The translations under genes were made by a program, and so were the position numbers. Below the pieces are notes generated by a model. The model had not been told where the DNA came from. It saw only the letters and a program-made list of their open reading frames with translations, and made no database searches. Below, in pieces: positions 17,648 through 25,845 of a stretch of DNA of 64,000 nucleotides. Source of the stretch: G963691885 sp963691885 (GTDB lineage: Bacteria > Pseudomonadota > Alphaproteobacteria > UBA8366 > Aestuariispiraceae); the NCBI GenBank assembly GCA_963691885.1, contig OY829843.1, positions 2,852,001 through 2,916,000 of the forward strand. The letters run 5' to 3'. Position 1 is the stretch's first letter. Every line of letters starts with the position of its first letter.

Positions 17648-18328
17648 ATGGTTAAGCAACAAATCGAAACAGCGTCACAGGGTCATGGATCGCTTCTGAC
17701 TGGTACAACAAGACACAGCTTGCTGAACCTTTTGAAATTGCAGGGGCCAATGGATGCCCAGGCACTTGCCCAAAGCCTCGAGGTCTCTGCGATGGCGGTC
17801 CGTCAGCACCTTTACGCGCTGATGGAGGAAGGGTTTGTTGCGTTTTCGGAAGTCCCTCGACCTGTCGGACGGCCGGCGAAACACTGGGCCCTAACTGATG
17901 CGGCAAACAGGTTTTTTCCCGATGCCCATGGGGAATTGACCAGTTCGCTACTTGGCGCGATGCGGGATGTTTTTGGGGCGGATGGCCTCGACAAACTGAT
18001 ACAGGCCAGAACAAGCGGTCAGATTGCCGAATATGCGGCCAAACTTGATCAGCATAACTCGCTTGTCGAGAAACTCTCTGCACTTGCCCAGATTCGGACG
18101 TCTGAAGGCTATATGGCCCATGTAGAAGAGATACCGGGTTCACAGGGTGATTTCCTGTTGATTGAGAACCACTGTCCAATCTGTGTTGCCGCCCAAGCCT
18201 GTTCCGGGCTCTGCGCCAGTGAGTTAACGGTTTTTCGGGCCGCACTTGGACCGAATTTCTCGGTTGAAAGAACAGATCACCTGCTGTCCGGCGCGCGGCG
18301 ATGTGCCTATCGGGTGTCGCCACGGTAG
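17648..18328 (+). CDS. SufR-like winged-helix regulator with C-terminal cysteine cluster
   Basis: A 226-residue transcriptional regulator of the COG2345 (ArsR/SufR-like) group. The winged helix is at about residues 18-75 (QALAQSLEVSAMAVRQHLYA, VGRPAKHW), and an effector domain ends in a Cys-rich segment HCPICVAAQACSGLC. Cysteines are C176, C179, C185, C189 and C219; the C176-x12-C189 spacing and the distant C219 resemble the Fe-S ligands of SufR. It may therefore sense Fe-S status, oxidants or iron. It is co-transcribed with the MFS gene and the paired upstream dyads are its likely sites. A GGAGAAG ribosome site precedes the ATG. Confidence 0.85.
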   Translation: MVKQQIETASQGHGSLLTGTTRHSLLNLLKLQGPMDAQALAQSLEVSAMAVRQHLYALMEEGFVAFSEVPRPVGRPAKHWALTDAANRFFPDAHGELTSSLLGAMRDVFGADGLDKLIQARTSGQIAEYAAKLDQHNSLVEKLSALAQIRTSEGYMAHVEEIPGSQGDFLLIENHCPICVAAQACSGLCASELTVFRAALGPNFSVERTDHLLSGARRCAYRVSPR

Positions 18329-18510
18329 GTGAATTGCATCTGGTGCCGACTCCGGGATTGAATTCGTGGTTCGATCATGTCCGTATGCTGAAAAAAAGGT
18401 GTCACAGTTCGAATCGCAATATTGTCACGCCGCGCCATCATTTAATGATCGGGAACCGCGGGAACTGGCGTCACCCAGGCTTTAGTATCCAGATTTGTTA
18501 AGGGTAGGGA

Positions 18511-19305
18511 ATGCAGCCGTATCTAGACCTGTTGCGCCTTGTGAGAGAGACCGGCGCGATGAAGGAAGACCGTACCGGGACCGGAACACGCAGTGTTTTC
18601 GGCCATCAGATGCGTTTTGATCTCAGCGAAGGTTTTCCGGTTCTGACAACCAAGAAGCTGCATTTGCGTTCGATCATTATTGAGTTGCTGTGGTTCCTTA
18701 AGGGCGACACGAATATCGGTTGGCTGAATGAGAACGGCGTTTCCATTTGGGATGAATGGGCCGATGAAAACGGTGACCTTGGCCCCGTATACGGGCACCA
18801 ATGGCGGTCCTGGCCGGCAGCAGATGGCGGCACGATTGACCAGATCATCCGATTGCTGGATCAGATCCGCAATAATCCGGATTCAAGGCGTCATATCGTG
18901 ACGGCCTGGAACCCTGCTGAAATAGAGAATATGGCCTTGCCGCCCTGCCACTGCCTGTTCCAGTTCTATGTGGCCGATGGTGCTTTGTCCTGTCAGCTTT
19001 ATCAGCGCAGTGCGGATATCTTTTTGGGCGTTCCCTTCAATATTGCAAGTTATGCCCTGTTGACCATGATGATTGCACAGGTGACGGGGTTGAAAGCCGG
19101 AGACTTTGTGCACACGTTGGGGGACGCGCATCTCTACAACAATCATGTCGAGCAGGCCGATCTCCAGCTTCAGCGAACCCCTCGGGCTTTGCCGCGAATG
19201 GAAATAAACCCGGCTGTGACTGACTTGTTTGCGTTTGAATATGATGATTTCAAACTGGTCGGCTATGATCCCGACCCGCATATTTCAGCGCCCGTTGCGG
19301 TATAA
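18511..19305 (+). CDS. thyA: Thymidylate synthase
   Basis: A 264-residue ThyA, the same length as the E. coli enzyme, which methylates dUMP to dTMP using methylene-tetrahydrofolate. The catalytic cysteine is C146 in LPPCHCLFQFY; the dUMP-binding segment QLYQRSADIFLGVPFNIASY follows. An AGGGTAGGGA ribosome site lies directly before the ATG. It leads a cluster with folA (30 bases downstream) and trxB, which recycles the dihydrofolate this reaction makes. The 182 bases upstream contain no gene that I can see. Confidence 0.97.
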   Translation: MQPYLDLLRLVRETGAMKEDRTGTGTRSVFGHQMRFDLSEGFPVLTTKKLHLRSIIIELLWFLKGDTNIGWLNENGVSIWDEWADENGDLGPVYGHQWRSWPAADGGTIDQIIRLLDQIRNNPDSRRHIVTAWNPAEIENMALPPCHCLFQFYVADGALSCQLYQRSADIFLGVPFNIASYALLTMMIAQVTGLKAGDFVHTLGDAHLYNNHVEQADLQLQRTPRALPRMEINPAVTDLFAFEYDDFKLVGYDPDPHISAPVAV

Positions 19306-19335
19306 AGCGACGGCGCGCGAATAAGGAGTTTTGGT

Positions 19336-19899
19336 TTGGTTCAGGTGGTTATGATCCTTGCGGTTGCTGACAACGGCGTCATCGGTGTCGACGCGGGTCT
19401 GCCATGGCATTTGCCCGAGGATCTCAAGCGATTCAAGGCGTTAACAACCGGACGGCCTGTTGTCATGGGCCGTCGCACGTGGGATTCCCTGCCTCGAAAA
19501 CCGTTGCCCGGACGGGATAATCTGGTTGTCACCCGGGAACCAGGGTTCGCGGCCGAAGGGGCGGTTGCTGTGCCCTCTCTCGAAGATGGTTTCGCCCGGG
19601 CGCGAATCCTGGCTGAGACCGAAGGACATGATGAGATCTTTTTGATCGGTGGGGCCTCGCTCTATCTACAGGCGCTGGACCAGGAAGGTGCCCATCGCGT
19701 GGACCGGATCGAGATGACCGCCGTTCATCTGGAACCCGAAGGCGACGTTTCTATGCCGCCTTTCGACATGGAAGAGTGGCATGAGACCGCGCGAGAGGCC
19801 GGAACGCCGTATGACGGAATCACCTATGATTTTATAACCCTGGTTCGATCACGAGAAGTCGAGAAGGACGAACCAGATCTAAACGACGAACAGGAATAG
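19336..19899 (+). CDS. folA: Dihydrofolate reductase
   Basis: A 187-residue DHFR reducing dihydrofolate to tetrahydrofolate with NADPH. Family motifs: MILAVADNGVIGVDAGLPWH, LPEDLKRFKALTTGRPVVMG and IFLIGGASLYLQAL. The TTG at 19336 is taken as start because AAGGAG (19323-19328) is well placed; the ATG at 19351 is the alternative and would still leave the core intact. A C-terminal acidic tail of ~15 residues (EKDEPDLNDEQE) extends beyond the usual end. It follows thyA as in many bacteria. Confidence 0.95.
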   Translation: MVQVVMILAVADNGVIGVDAGLPWHLPEDLKRFKALTTGRPVVMGRRTWDSLPRKPLPGRDNLVVTREPGFAAEGAVAVPSLEDGFARARILAETEGHDEIFLIGGASLYLQALDQEGAHRVDRIEMTAVHLEPEGDVSMPPFDMEEWHETAREAGTPYDGITYDFITLVRSREVEKDEPDLNDEQE

Positions 19900-19913
19900 A
19901 GAGCAGTAAGCAA

Positions 19914-20876
19914 ATGGCCGAGCATCACGTCAAAACCCTAATCATCGGTTCCGGTCCTGCCGGGTATACAGCAGCAATTTATGCGGCCCGTGCCAATCTG
20001 GAACCGACCATGGTTGCCGGTCTGCAGCCGGGCGGGCAGTTGACGATCACAACGGATGTCGAGAATTACCCGGGTTTCGCAGATGTCATCCAGGGGCCCT
20101 GGTTGATGGAACAGATGCGGGGTCAGGCCGAACATGTCGGGACCAATATCGTTTATGACATCATAACCCATGTCGATTTTACCGTACGGCCGTTTTGGGC
20201 CCAGTCTGATGGCGGTGATACGTATTTTGCCGATGCCGTCATCATCACGACGGGTGCTCAGGCCCGATGGCTGGGCCTGCCGTCTGAGCAGGCTTTTCAG
20301 GGACATGGCGTGTCGGCCTGCGCGACTTGCGACGGTTTTTTCTTCCGTGGGAAAGAGGTCATTGTGGTCGGCGGCGGCAATACCGCAGTTGAAGAGGCAC
20401 TCTATCTGACAAACCATGCGTCAAAGGTCACCCTCGTCCATCGGCGCGATAGTTTGCGCTCCGAAAAAATCCTGCAGGACCGCTTACTGAAGCACCCGAA
20501 AATCGAAATCGTCTGGGACAGTGTTGTTGATGAGATCCTGGGGGATCAAAACGCGGCCAGCGTAACCTCGGTCAGGGTGCGCAACGTGAAGAATGACGCG
20601 CTGCAGGAAATTCCAGCCGACGGTATCTTCATTGCCATCGGCCATGACCCGGCGACTTCCGTCTTTAAAGGCAAGGTGGACATGGATGAGGAGGGGTATA
20701 TCCTGACCCAGCCTGACAGCACGATCACGAATATCCCGGGCGTATTCGCTGCCGGGGATGTCGTCGACAAAATATACCGTCAGGCGGTTACAGCAGCTGG
20801 TATGGGATGTATGGCGGCCCTTGACGCAGAGAAGTATCTGGCCGCCCAAGAGTCTGAACTGGAAGCTGCCGAGTAA
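19914..20876 (+). CDS. trxB: Thioredoxin reductase
   Basis: A 320-residue low-molecular-weight NADPH-thioredoxin reductase. The FAD-binding GSGPAGYTAAIYAARA is at residues 12-27, the redox-active C136-A-T-C139 is in SACATCDGFF, the NADPH loop is GGGNTAVEEALYL, and the second FAD motif is GVFAAGDVVDKIYRQ. It maintains thioredoxin and thereby ribonucleotide reductase, a natural partner of thyA-folA. It lies 14 bases after folA on the same strand and is probably co-transcribed. Confidence 0.96.
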   Translation: MAEHHVKTLIIGSGPAGYTAAIYAARANLEPTMVAGLQPGGQLTITTDVENYPGFADVIQGPWLMEQMRGQAEHVGTNIVYDIITHVDFTVRPFWAQSDGGDTYFADAVIITTGAQARWLGLPSEQAFQGHGVSACATCDGFFFRGKEVIVVGGGNTAVEEALYLTNHASKVTLVHRRDSLRSEKILQDRLLKHPKIEIVWDSVVDEILGDQNAASVTSVRVRNVKNDALQEIPADGIFIAIGHDPATSVFKGKVDMDEEGYILTQPDSTITNIPGVFAAGDVVDKIYRQAVTAAGMGCMAALDAEKYLAAQESELEAAE

Positions 20877-21150
20877 ATTTCAGATAGATTTGATGCTGTG
20901 GTTTTTGCTGCTGAATTGATTTTCTGAGTCGCATTCCGCGCCCCGATAAACTACTGTCGTGCGTCTGATTGATGAGGCGCATGCAACTTGTTGCGGGCTT
21001 GTCCTTTTTTGATCAGATTAAGATGTTGTTTTTATTAGATATTGCGTGTGGTATCTAGGTCCGCGCGTAGTGTTATGGTCAAATGCGGTGCGGGTGCGAC
21101 GGTCATCTTCCAGAGGAGGATACCCGAGCAACCGGATCAGGAGTAGTTTT

Positions 21151-21633
21151 ATGGGTGTATTTCAGAGCAAACCGGAACCAAGGCCCGTGTCAAAATCCAA
21201 TAGTTCTGAGAATGCGAGTAATGGTGGTGAAACCCTGATTGCCGCGGGTGTTGTTTTTACCGGCGACCTTGAAGGGGCAGGCAATGTGACCCTTGAAGGT
21301 AAAATCATCGGCAATGTTCATTGTAAACGGTTGCGGATTGGGCCGTCGGGGACATTGGAAGGCAAGGCCGTTGTCGAGTCCCTGGTGGTTGATGGCGCGA
21401 TTGAAGGGTCCATCAGTGCGAAATCCGTGCTGTTTGGTAAAAACGCCCAGGTATCCGGCGATGTGCATCACGAGGTTCTTGAGGTCGAAGCAGGGGCGCG
21501 TGTTGAAGGCCACTATGTTCGTGAGAAGGCCAATATCGGCGCCGATCTTAAGGAAAAGAAAGAACGGGCCGCTCCAACCAATGGCAGCGGCATGATTGCA
21601 GCTGCACCGGCGGCCCCATCAAAAGATCTATGA
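21151..21633 (+). CDS. Bactofilin family cytoskeletal protein
   Basis: A 160-residue bactofilin: a disordered Ser/Asn-rich N-terminus (about residues 1-30), then a right-handed beta-helix of short hydrophobic repeats (TLIAAGVVFTGDLEGAGNVT to ARVEGHYVRE, about 31-125), then an Ala/Lys tail. Bactofilins polymerise without nucleotide and place cell-wall or polar machinery. The open frame runs 35 codons upstream, but the ATG at 21151 gives the normal MGVFQSK start. Its stop overlaps the convergent kinase-like gene by 6 bases. Confidence 0.93.
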   Translation: MGVFQSKPEPRPVSKSNSSENASNGGETLIAAGVVFTGDLEGAGNVTLEGKIIGNVHCKRLRIGPSGTLEGKAVVESLVVDGAIEGSISAKSVLFGKNAQVSGDVHHEVLEVEAGARVEGHYVREKANIGADLKEKKERAAPTNGSGMIAAAPAAPSKDL

Positions 21634-23007
21634 ACGCCTGAAACCGGGTGAAACGATACGGCGCTGCAGGCGCCGTTTTGTTTTTGTGACAGCGACCGGC
21701 TGCCCAAGCATCCGTCGTGTTAAGGGTGGGTGGTGAATATGTGGTCGATCCTCATGACCTCTCTCGGCCAATGCGGAATGGGCCAGCGCGATTACTGTTG
21801 GGCCGTCAGGCCGTTGCAGATCTAATCTCAATCGCTGTCCATTAGACGCGGCCGAAACTTCTGCCAGGACTTCGCCGGTTGCCCTGTTCAGAATGGCAAG
21901 ATCCGAAGGTTTCATGCCTTGCGGTAGAAAAATTGTCAGACGAACAGGGTCTTCCACCGGCCCGGTTTGATCGATGGAATAGCGAATAGCGTTGTCCGGT
22001 TCACCTTGGTCTTTATCTTCATTCGGCCCCGTGCTGGATTGCCCCGATGCGGGATCGGAGGTAATCGGGCGAAATTTGATTGGCAGCGGGTCCATCAGCA
22101 TGGGGCCGACCGGACCGCGGCTTTTAGTTTTGGGTATCAGTATTTTTTCCGGGGACCCGGGGGGCGGCTTTTGCGTCCGCATCAAGCGGCGCATCGTCAT
22201 AACGAGTTCCGAGGCGACGGGCAGTCGGTGCAATTGTGGTGTTTCGCGCCAGATTGTCAGCGCTTCTTGCGTCCAGGCAAAGGTCAATGCCGTCTCCAGG
22301 GCATAGAGGCGGGCTTGAACGGGCGCGGCAAAATTGGCCTCGGCAAGGAGGTGCCAGAGCATATTCTGCATGTCGGGGATAGGACGATCGATGTTGATCG
22401 AGAGTGGTGCAAGTATCTGGTCAACCTGAGCCATCCATGCGGTCTGCCAGGTTTTGGATCGCAGTGTTTCTGGTGAGATTGCCGCGCTTCTCAAGGACGG
22501 CCAGTCGGTAAAGCTGAGGAGATGGGCCTTATGCAGGACCAGCCCGCCTGTTTTGAACGCGGTGACCATCAGCCCGTCGCGGTTTAACCCGTTGATCAAT
22601 CCAAGGATCTGCGACCCCAGGCTAATGCGATCAAGATCGGTCAAGGCGTTCTGCGCCAGCGCGCTGTGTAGAGTTTGCCCGGTTGGTTGGACTGGCACCA
22701 AAAACCCGGCAATCGCGCCCTCAGTATCGAGTATAAAATCAATCGGGAAGTGAACGCTTCGATGGTCGGGCCGCAAGGAAGCGTCTATCGGTTGGCCGGG
22801 GCAGATTTTCCGCACAGCCTTCTGAAGTTTCCGGGCGTCCAATGCGGTTGGGTCATTCAGCATCCACGCCTGAAAACCCGGCAAATCAGTCGCGTAAAGG
22901 TGCATCGCGCCCGCCGTCTGCGCCTTGCCTGACAGAACAACAATGCCGCTTTCCGCGGTCATGAATTCTTGTTCAGCCCCGTGAAACGATCGACTTTTCA
23001 CCGTCAT
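21628..23007 (-). CDS. Hypothetical protein with a kinase-like N-terminal half
   Basis: A 459-residue protein I do not recognise with confidence. Residues about 50-180 have the rhythm of a degenerate protein-kinase-like fold: a hinge-like IAGFLVPVQ, a helix ISLGSQILGLINGLNRDGLMV, and LLSFTDWPSLR where bacterial kinase-like proteins often have a metal-binding IDxDSF segment. The catalytic Asp and Lys are not evident, so any such domain is probably a pseudokinase. A proline-rich linker follows (about 270-330), then a beta-rich region (VRLTIFLPQGMKPSDLAILN) and a basic tail. No signal peptide was seen. It converges on and overlaps the bactofilin gene by 6 bases. Confidence 0.7.
   Translation of the reverse strand: MTVKSRSFHGAEQEFMTAESGIVVLSGKAQTAGAMHLYATDLPGFQAWMLNDPTALDARKLQKAVRKICPGQPIDASLRPDHRSVHFPIDFILDTEGAIAGFLVPVQPTGQTLHSALAQNALTDLDRISLGSQILGLINGLNRDGLMVTAFKTGGLVLHKAHLLSFTDWPSLRSAAISPETLRSKTWQTAWMAQVDQILAPLSINIDRPIPDMQNMLWHLLAEANFAAPVQARLYALETALTFAWTQEALTIWRETPQLHRLPVASELVMTMRRLMRTQKPPPGSPEKILIPKTKSRGPVGPMLMDPLPIKFRPITSDPASGQSSTGPNEDKDQGEPDNAIRYSIDQTGPVEDPVRLTIFLPQGMKPSDLAILNRATGEVLAEVSAASNGQRLRLDLQRPDGPTVIALAHSALAERGHEDRPHIHHPPLTRRMLGQPVAVTKTKRRLQRRIVSPGFRRS
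21658..21680 (+). terminator. Rho-independent terminator for the bactofilin gene
   Basis: The arms ACGGCGC (21658-21664) and GCGCCGT (21670-21676) form a perfect 7-base stem with a 5-base loop, followed by TTTTG-TTTTT. It lies inside the 3' coding end of the convergent gene on the minus strand, so the two transcripts overlap. Confidence 0.75.
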
Positions 23008-23307
23008 CCGAAGGCCTGATTTCTTGCCCGGATTGCGCCCATGGCGTTACACCCCCAAAGTCGCGTTGGTCACATTCCCCAACACGATTCCCCCAGTTCA
23101 AAATTTTACAAGACTTTGATAAATCCATTATTACAGTAAAAATCAAAAACTCCGAAAAATTGATGCAGTATTCATGCTAAGTAATCAAGCAAATTACTTG
23201 AGATTTATTTGAAGATATACTTGACGCTTATTTCGGTCAAATAGGGTGACGAGTTTACGGCTGATGGCTACAGTTTTGTAAGAAAAGACATGGGCGGGGG
23301 GACTCTT
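23008..23307. promoter_or_regulatory. AT-rich divergent intergenic region with a dyad
   Basis: The 300-base gap between the kinase-like gene and the RraA-family gene has no coding signal. It contains a perfect inverted repeat AAGTAAT-N7-ATTACTT (23179-23199). TTGACG at 23221-23226 could be a -35 for the plus-strand genes, but no good -10 is apparent. No regulator gene is adjacent, so the dyad remains unassigned. Confidence 0.4.
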
Positions 23308-24027
23308 ATGACTGATGAACTGGCACCGGATACGCTGTCACTGTTGAAGGATGTATCGACGGCAACAATAACACTGCAGTTGTTGAGACGGGGATTGCGG
23401 GGCTGTTCGATGACCGGGCCAAAACCGTTTTCCGGGTCAAGCGAACGCCTGGTCGGGCCCGCCTACACCCTGCGATATGTCCCTTTGCGGGAGGATCTGT
23501 CGACGATTGAGGTTCTGGGGCACCCGGACAACCCGCAACGGATTGCGATCGAAGAGGTGCCGCCCGGACATGTGCTGGTGATCGATGGCTGTGGGGAAAC
23601 GCGTTGCGGTGTTCTGGGCGATATTCTGGTTGGTCGGTTAAAGGTCCGGGGTGTTGCTGGTGTGGTAAGCGACGCTTCCATGCGGGATGCCGCCGGAATT
23701 TTGCCGATAGATTTGCCGATCTATTGCCCGGGTGCCACAGCGCCACCGAATATCGGTGCGCTGTCTCTTGGGGATCGGCAAACCCGCATTGGATGCGGTG
23801 GTGTGGCGGTCGATCCCGGCGATATCATCGTTGCGGATGGCGATGGGGCGGTGGTGATCCCGCGCGGTCTGGCCGACGAGATCGCGGTCGATGGCACAGA
23901 GCAGGAACGTTTTGAGCGGTTCGTGCAGGAAAAGGTGATGGAGGGACGGTCAACGCACGGCCTCTATCCCCCCAATGATGAAACGCGCGCTGAATATGAG
24001 GCCTGGTTGAAGGTCGGGGGCAAATAG
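23308..24027 (+). CDS. RraA family protein (aldolase/decarboxylase-like)
   Basis: A 239-residue member of the RraA / 4-hydroxy-4-methyl-2-oxoglutarate aldolase family. The core shows the loop GVLGDILVGRLKVRGVAGVV followed by DASMRDAAG, where the Arg-Asp pair binds the divalent metal and oxo-acid substrate, and DPGDIIVADGDGAVVIP, the usual strand near the C-terminus. Members are variously aldolases, oxaloacetate decarboxylases or RNase E inhibitors; which applies cannot be told here. ATG 23308 is preferred to 23290 because a G-rich ribosome site lies 8 bases upstream. It is followed 2 bases later by the amidotransferase gene. Confidence 0.85.
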   Translation: MTDELAPDTLSLLKDVSTATITLQLLRRGLRGCSMTGPKPFSGSSERLVGPAYTLRYVPLREDLSTIEVLGHPDNPQRIAIEEVPPGHVLVIDGCGETRCGVLGDILVGRLKVRGVAGVVSDASMRDAAGILPIDLPIYCPGATAPPNIGALSLGDRQTRIGCGGVAVDPGDIIVADGDGAVVIPRGLADEIAVDGTEQERFERFVQEKVMEGRSTHGLYPPNDETRAEYEAWLKVGGK

Positions 24028-24029
24028 GC

Positions 24030-24824
24030 ATGCGCCTGCTCGTGGTGGAAGGCAATACACCGGTCATCGATCAGGAAATGAAGGCATTGGGCGGTACTGG
24101 CATGGCGGGTGGCTATGCAGGCGTGCTGCGCCAGTTAAGGCCGGACGCAGGTGTTGATATCGCGCAACCTGCCTTTCCCGATTTCACCCCTGATAAGGCA
24201 TTGGACAAAGATCTGGACGGTGTTGTTCTCACCGGCTCATTTGTGGATTATTCGGCCCATGATGAACGGGCTGCCCCGGCCCGCTCGTTCCTGGAAAAGG
24301 TCTTTGATGACGCTTTGCCTGTTTTTGGATCCTGCTGGGGTCTTCATATCGGCGCTGTTGTGCTGGGGGGAAGTGTTGGTCCCGGACCAAACGGGTTTGA
24401 ATTTGGCATTGCCCGAGAGGTCACGGTTACGGCGGAGGGGAGGGATCACCCACTCCACCACAATAAACCAGCCAGCTATGACACTCTTTGCACCCATTAT
24501 CACGAAGTGACTGAAGTTCCGACTGGCGCGAAGGTGACCGCAAGTAACCGTCACAGCCGGGTTCAGGCCATGGTGTTTGAGACGGGCGGCGTCGCTTTCT
24601 GGGGGGTGCAGTATCACCCTGAATTCAGTCTGGAAGATCTGTCGATTGTCATGGGTATGGGGTGGGCACCCCTGAAGCGGCCGTCATCGCTTTTCCCGAA
24701 TGGTGCTGAATTGCGCGAGGTCAGAGCGGCATTCCAGCAACTGTCCGACAATCTCGAAGTTGGTTCCACTCTTTTTGATGCCTATAGTCTAGAGCGGGTT
24801 CCGTTTAGTCGGAATCGGTTTTGA
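24030..24824 (+). CDS. Class I glutamine amidotransferase, 3' end replaced by an IS630 insertion
   Basis: A 264-residue GMP-synthase-like glutamine amidotransferase, a family that releases ammonia from glutamine or related gamma-glutamyl compounds. The nucleophile is C102 in GSCWGLH and the rest of the triad is H196 and E198 in VQYHPEF. The last ~11 codons (ERVPFSRNRF-stop) come from the left end of an insertion sequence at 24792. Joining the flanks at the duplicated TA restores DAYSLDPAMIRFRARTQ and a natural end at 25929. The catalytic core is intact, so a shortened enzyme may still work, but about 27 native residues are lost. It is probably co-transcribed with the RraA-family gene. Confidence 0.85.
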   Translation: MRLLVVEGNTPVIDQEMKALGGTGMAGGYAGVLRQLRPDAGVDIAQPAFPDFTPDKALDKDLDGVVLTGSFVDYSAHDERAAPARSFLEKVFDDALPVFGSCWGLHIGAVVLGGSVGPGPNGFEFGIAREVTVTAEGRDHPLHHNKPASYDTLCTHYHEVTEVPTGAKVTASNRHSRVQAMVFETGGVAFWGVQYHPEFSLEDLSIVMGMGWAPLKRPSSLFPNGAELREVRAAFQQLSDNLEVGSTLFDAYSLERVPFSRNRF

Positions 24825-24872
24825 GATTTCTACGAAGCATGATTCCCTGTTTTTATTTTGGAGACCGGGATT

Positions 24873-25253
24873 ATGTCATCAGTCATTTCGATGGATTTGC
24901 GGGAGCGTATTTTTTCTTACGTTATTGCCGGTCACTCGTGCCGATCAGCGGCACGCCTTTACGGTGTCAGCCCAAGCTTTGCGATCAAGTTGATGCAGCG
25001 GTTCCGTCAAGGTCGCGGATTGTGCGGCCCTGGTCGTCGTCGTCCTGTCGGCACCGGGACGCTCGAACCCTATAGAGCGTTTGTCATTGACCTTGTCGAT
25101 GCACAGCCCGATATCACGCTCAGGGAATTGGCGGACGAATTGAGTGCGACGCTGGGGGTTAAGACCAGCAAGGCGACGCTATGCCGGTTTCTGATTAAGG
25201 CGGGATACCGCTATAAAAAAAACGCTGCGGGCACGGGAACAAGAGCACGCTGA
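24873..25253 (+). CDS. IS630 transposase, N-terminal frame (orfA)
   Basis: A 127-residue frame carrying the DNA-binding half: MSSVISMDLRERIFSYVIAG leads into a helix-turn-helix (HSCRSAARLYGVSPSFAIKL) and a second HTH-like segment (ITLRELADELSATLGVKTSK). A run of eight A's at 25215-25222, within YRYKKN, lies where IS630-type elements shift frame; a -1 slip gives KTLRAREQEHADVRRARHHW and continues into orfB. The ATG at 24873 was taken; a TTG at 24858 is possible. Confidence 0.9.
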   Translation: MSSVISMDLRERIFSYVIAGHSCRSAARLYGVSPSFAIKLMQRFRQGRGLCGPGRRRPVGTGTLEPYRAFVIDLVDAQPDITLRELADELSATLGVKTSKATLCRFLIKAGYRYKKNAAGTGTRAR

Positions 25254-25254
25254 T

Positions 25255-25830
25255 GTGCGCCGCGCGCGTCATCACTGGATCATCCGGCGACAACCTCTCA
25301 TGCGGCTCGACCCACATCGGCTTGTTTTTATTGATGAAACGGCGACCACAACCAAGATGACCCGGCTTAGAGGCCGCGCGCCCAAAGGCCAACGCCTTGT
25401 CATGCACACGCCGTTCGGTCATTGGCGCACGCAAACCTTTATCGCGGGATTGCGCTGCGGCGGCCTCACCGCACCATGGATCCTCAACGCCCCCATGACC
25501 AAGGTCGCCTTTGAGACCTATGTCGAGACACAGCTCGCCCCAACGCTGAGCCGAGGCGATGTCGTTATCCTCGATAATCTCGCCGCCCATAAAAGTGACC
25601 GTGCCGCTGAAACCTTGCACGACATCGGTGCATGGTTCCTGTTCCTGCCACCCTATTCGCCAGACCTGAACCCAATCGAACAAGCCTTCTCAAAATTAAA
25701 AGCCCATCTCAGAAAGGCCGAGGCCAGAACATTCGATGACCTTACAAACGCAACAGGGTCAATATGCGATCTCTTCACCGAAACGGAGTGCTGGAACTTC
25801 TTCGCAGGCGCTAACTATGCGTACGATTAA
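25255..25830 (+). CDS. IS630 transposase, DDE catalytic frame (orfB)
   Basis: The C-terminal, catalytic half of the transposase, 191 residues in the open frame. The DDE acidic residues are visible in LVFIDETATTT, VVILDNLAAHKS and SPDLNPIEQAFSKLKAHLRK. It lacks its own good start and is most likely made as a fusion with orfA by frameshifting at the A8 run. The reading frame is intact, so the element may be active. Confidence 0.92.
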   Translation: MRRARHHWIIRRQPLMRLDPHRLVFIDETATTTKMTRLRGRAPKGQRLVMHTPFGHWRTQTFIAGLRCGGLTAPWILNAPMTKVAFETYVETQLAPTLSRGDVVILDNLAAHKSDRAAETLHDIGAWFLFLPPYSPDLNPIEQAFSKLKAHLRKAEARTFDDLTNATGSICDLFTETECWNFFAGANYAYD

Positions 25831-25845
25831 ATGAAAACAACTCTA

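Larger units (their letters stand above)
24792..25843. mobile_element. IS630-family insertion sequence, 1052 bases
   Basis: The element is bounded by TA duplications (24790-24791 and 25844-25845) at a CTAG target, as expected for IS630/Tc1-mariner elements. The ends are imperfect inverted repeats: GAGCGGGTTCCGTTTAGTCG on the left, and GAGTTGTTTTCATTTAATCG when the right end is read in reverse. It encodes one transposase in two frames joined at an A8 run. It has no passenger gene. Removing the element with one TA restores the host reading frame exactly. Confidence 0.93.
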
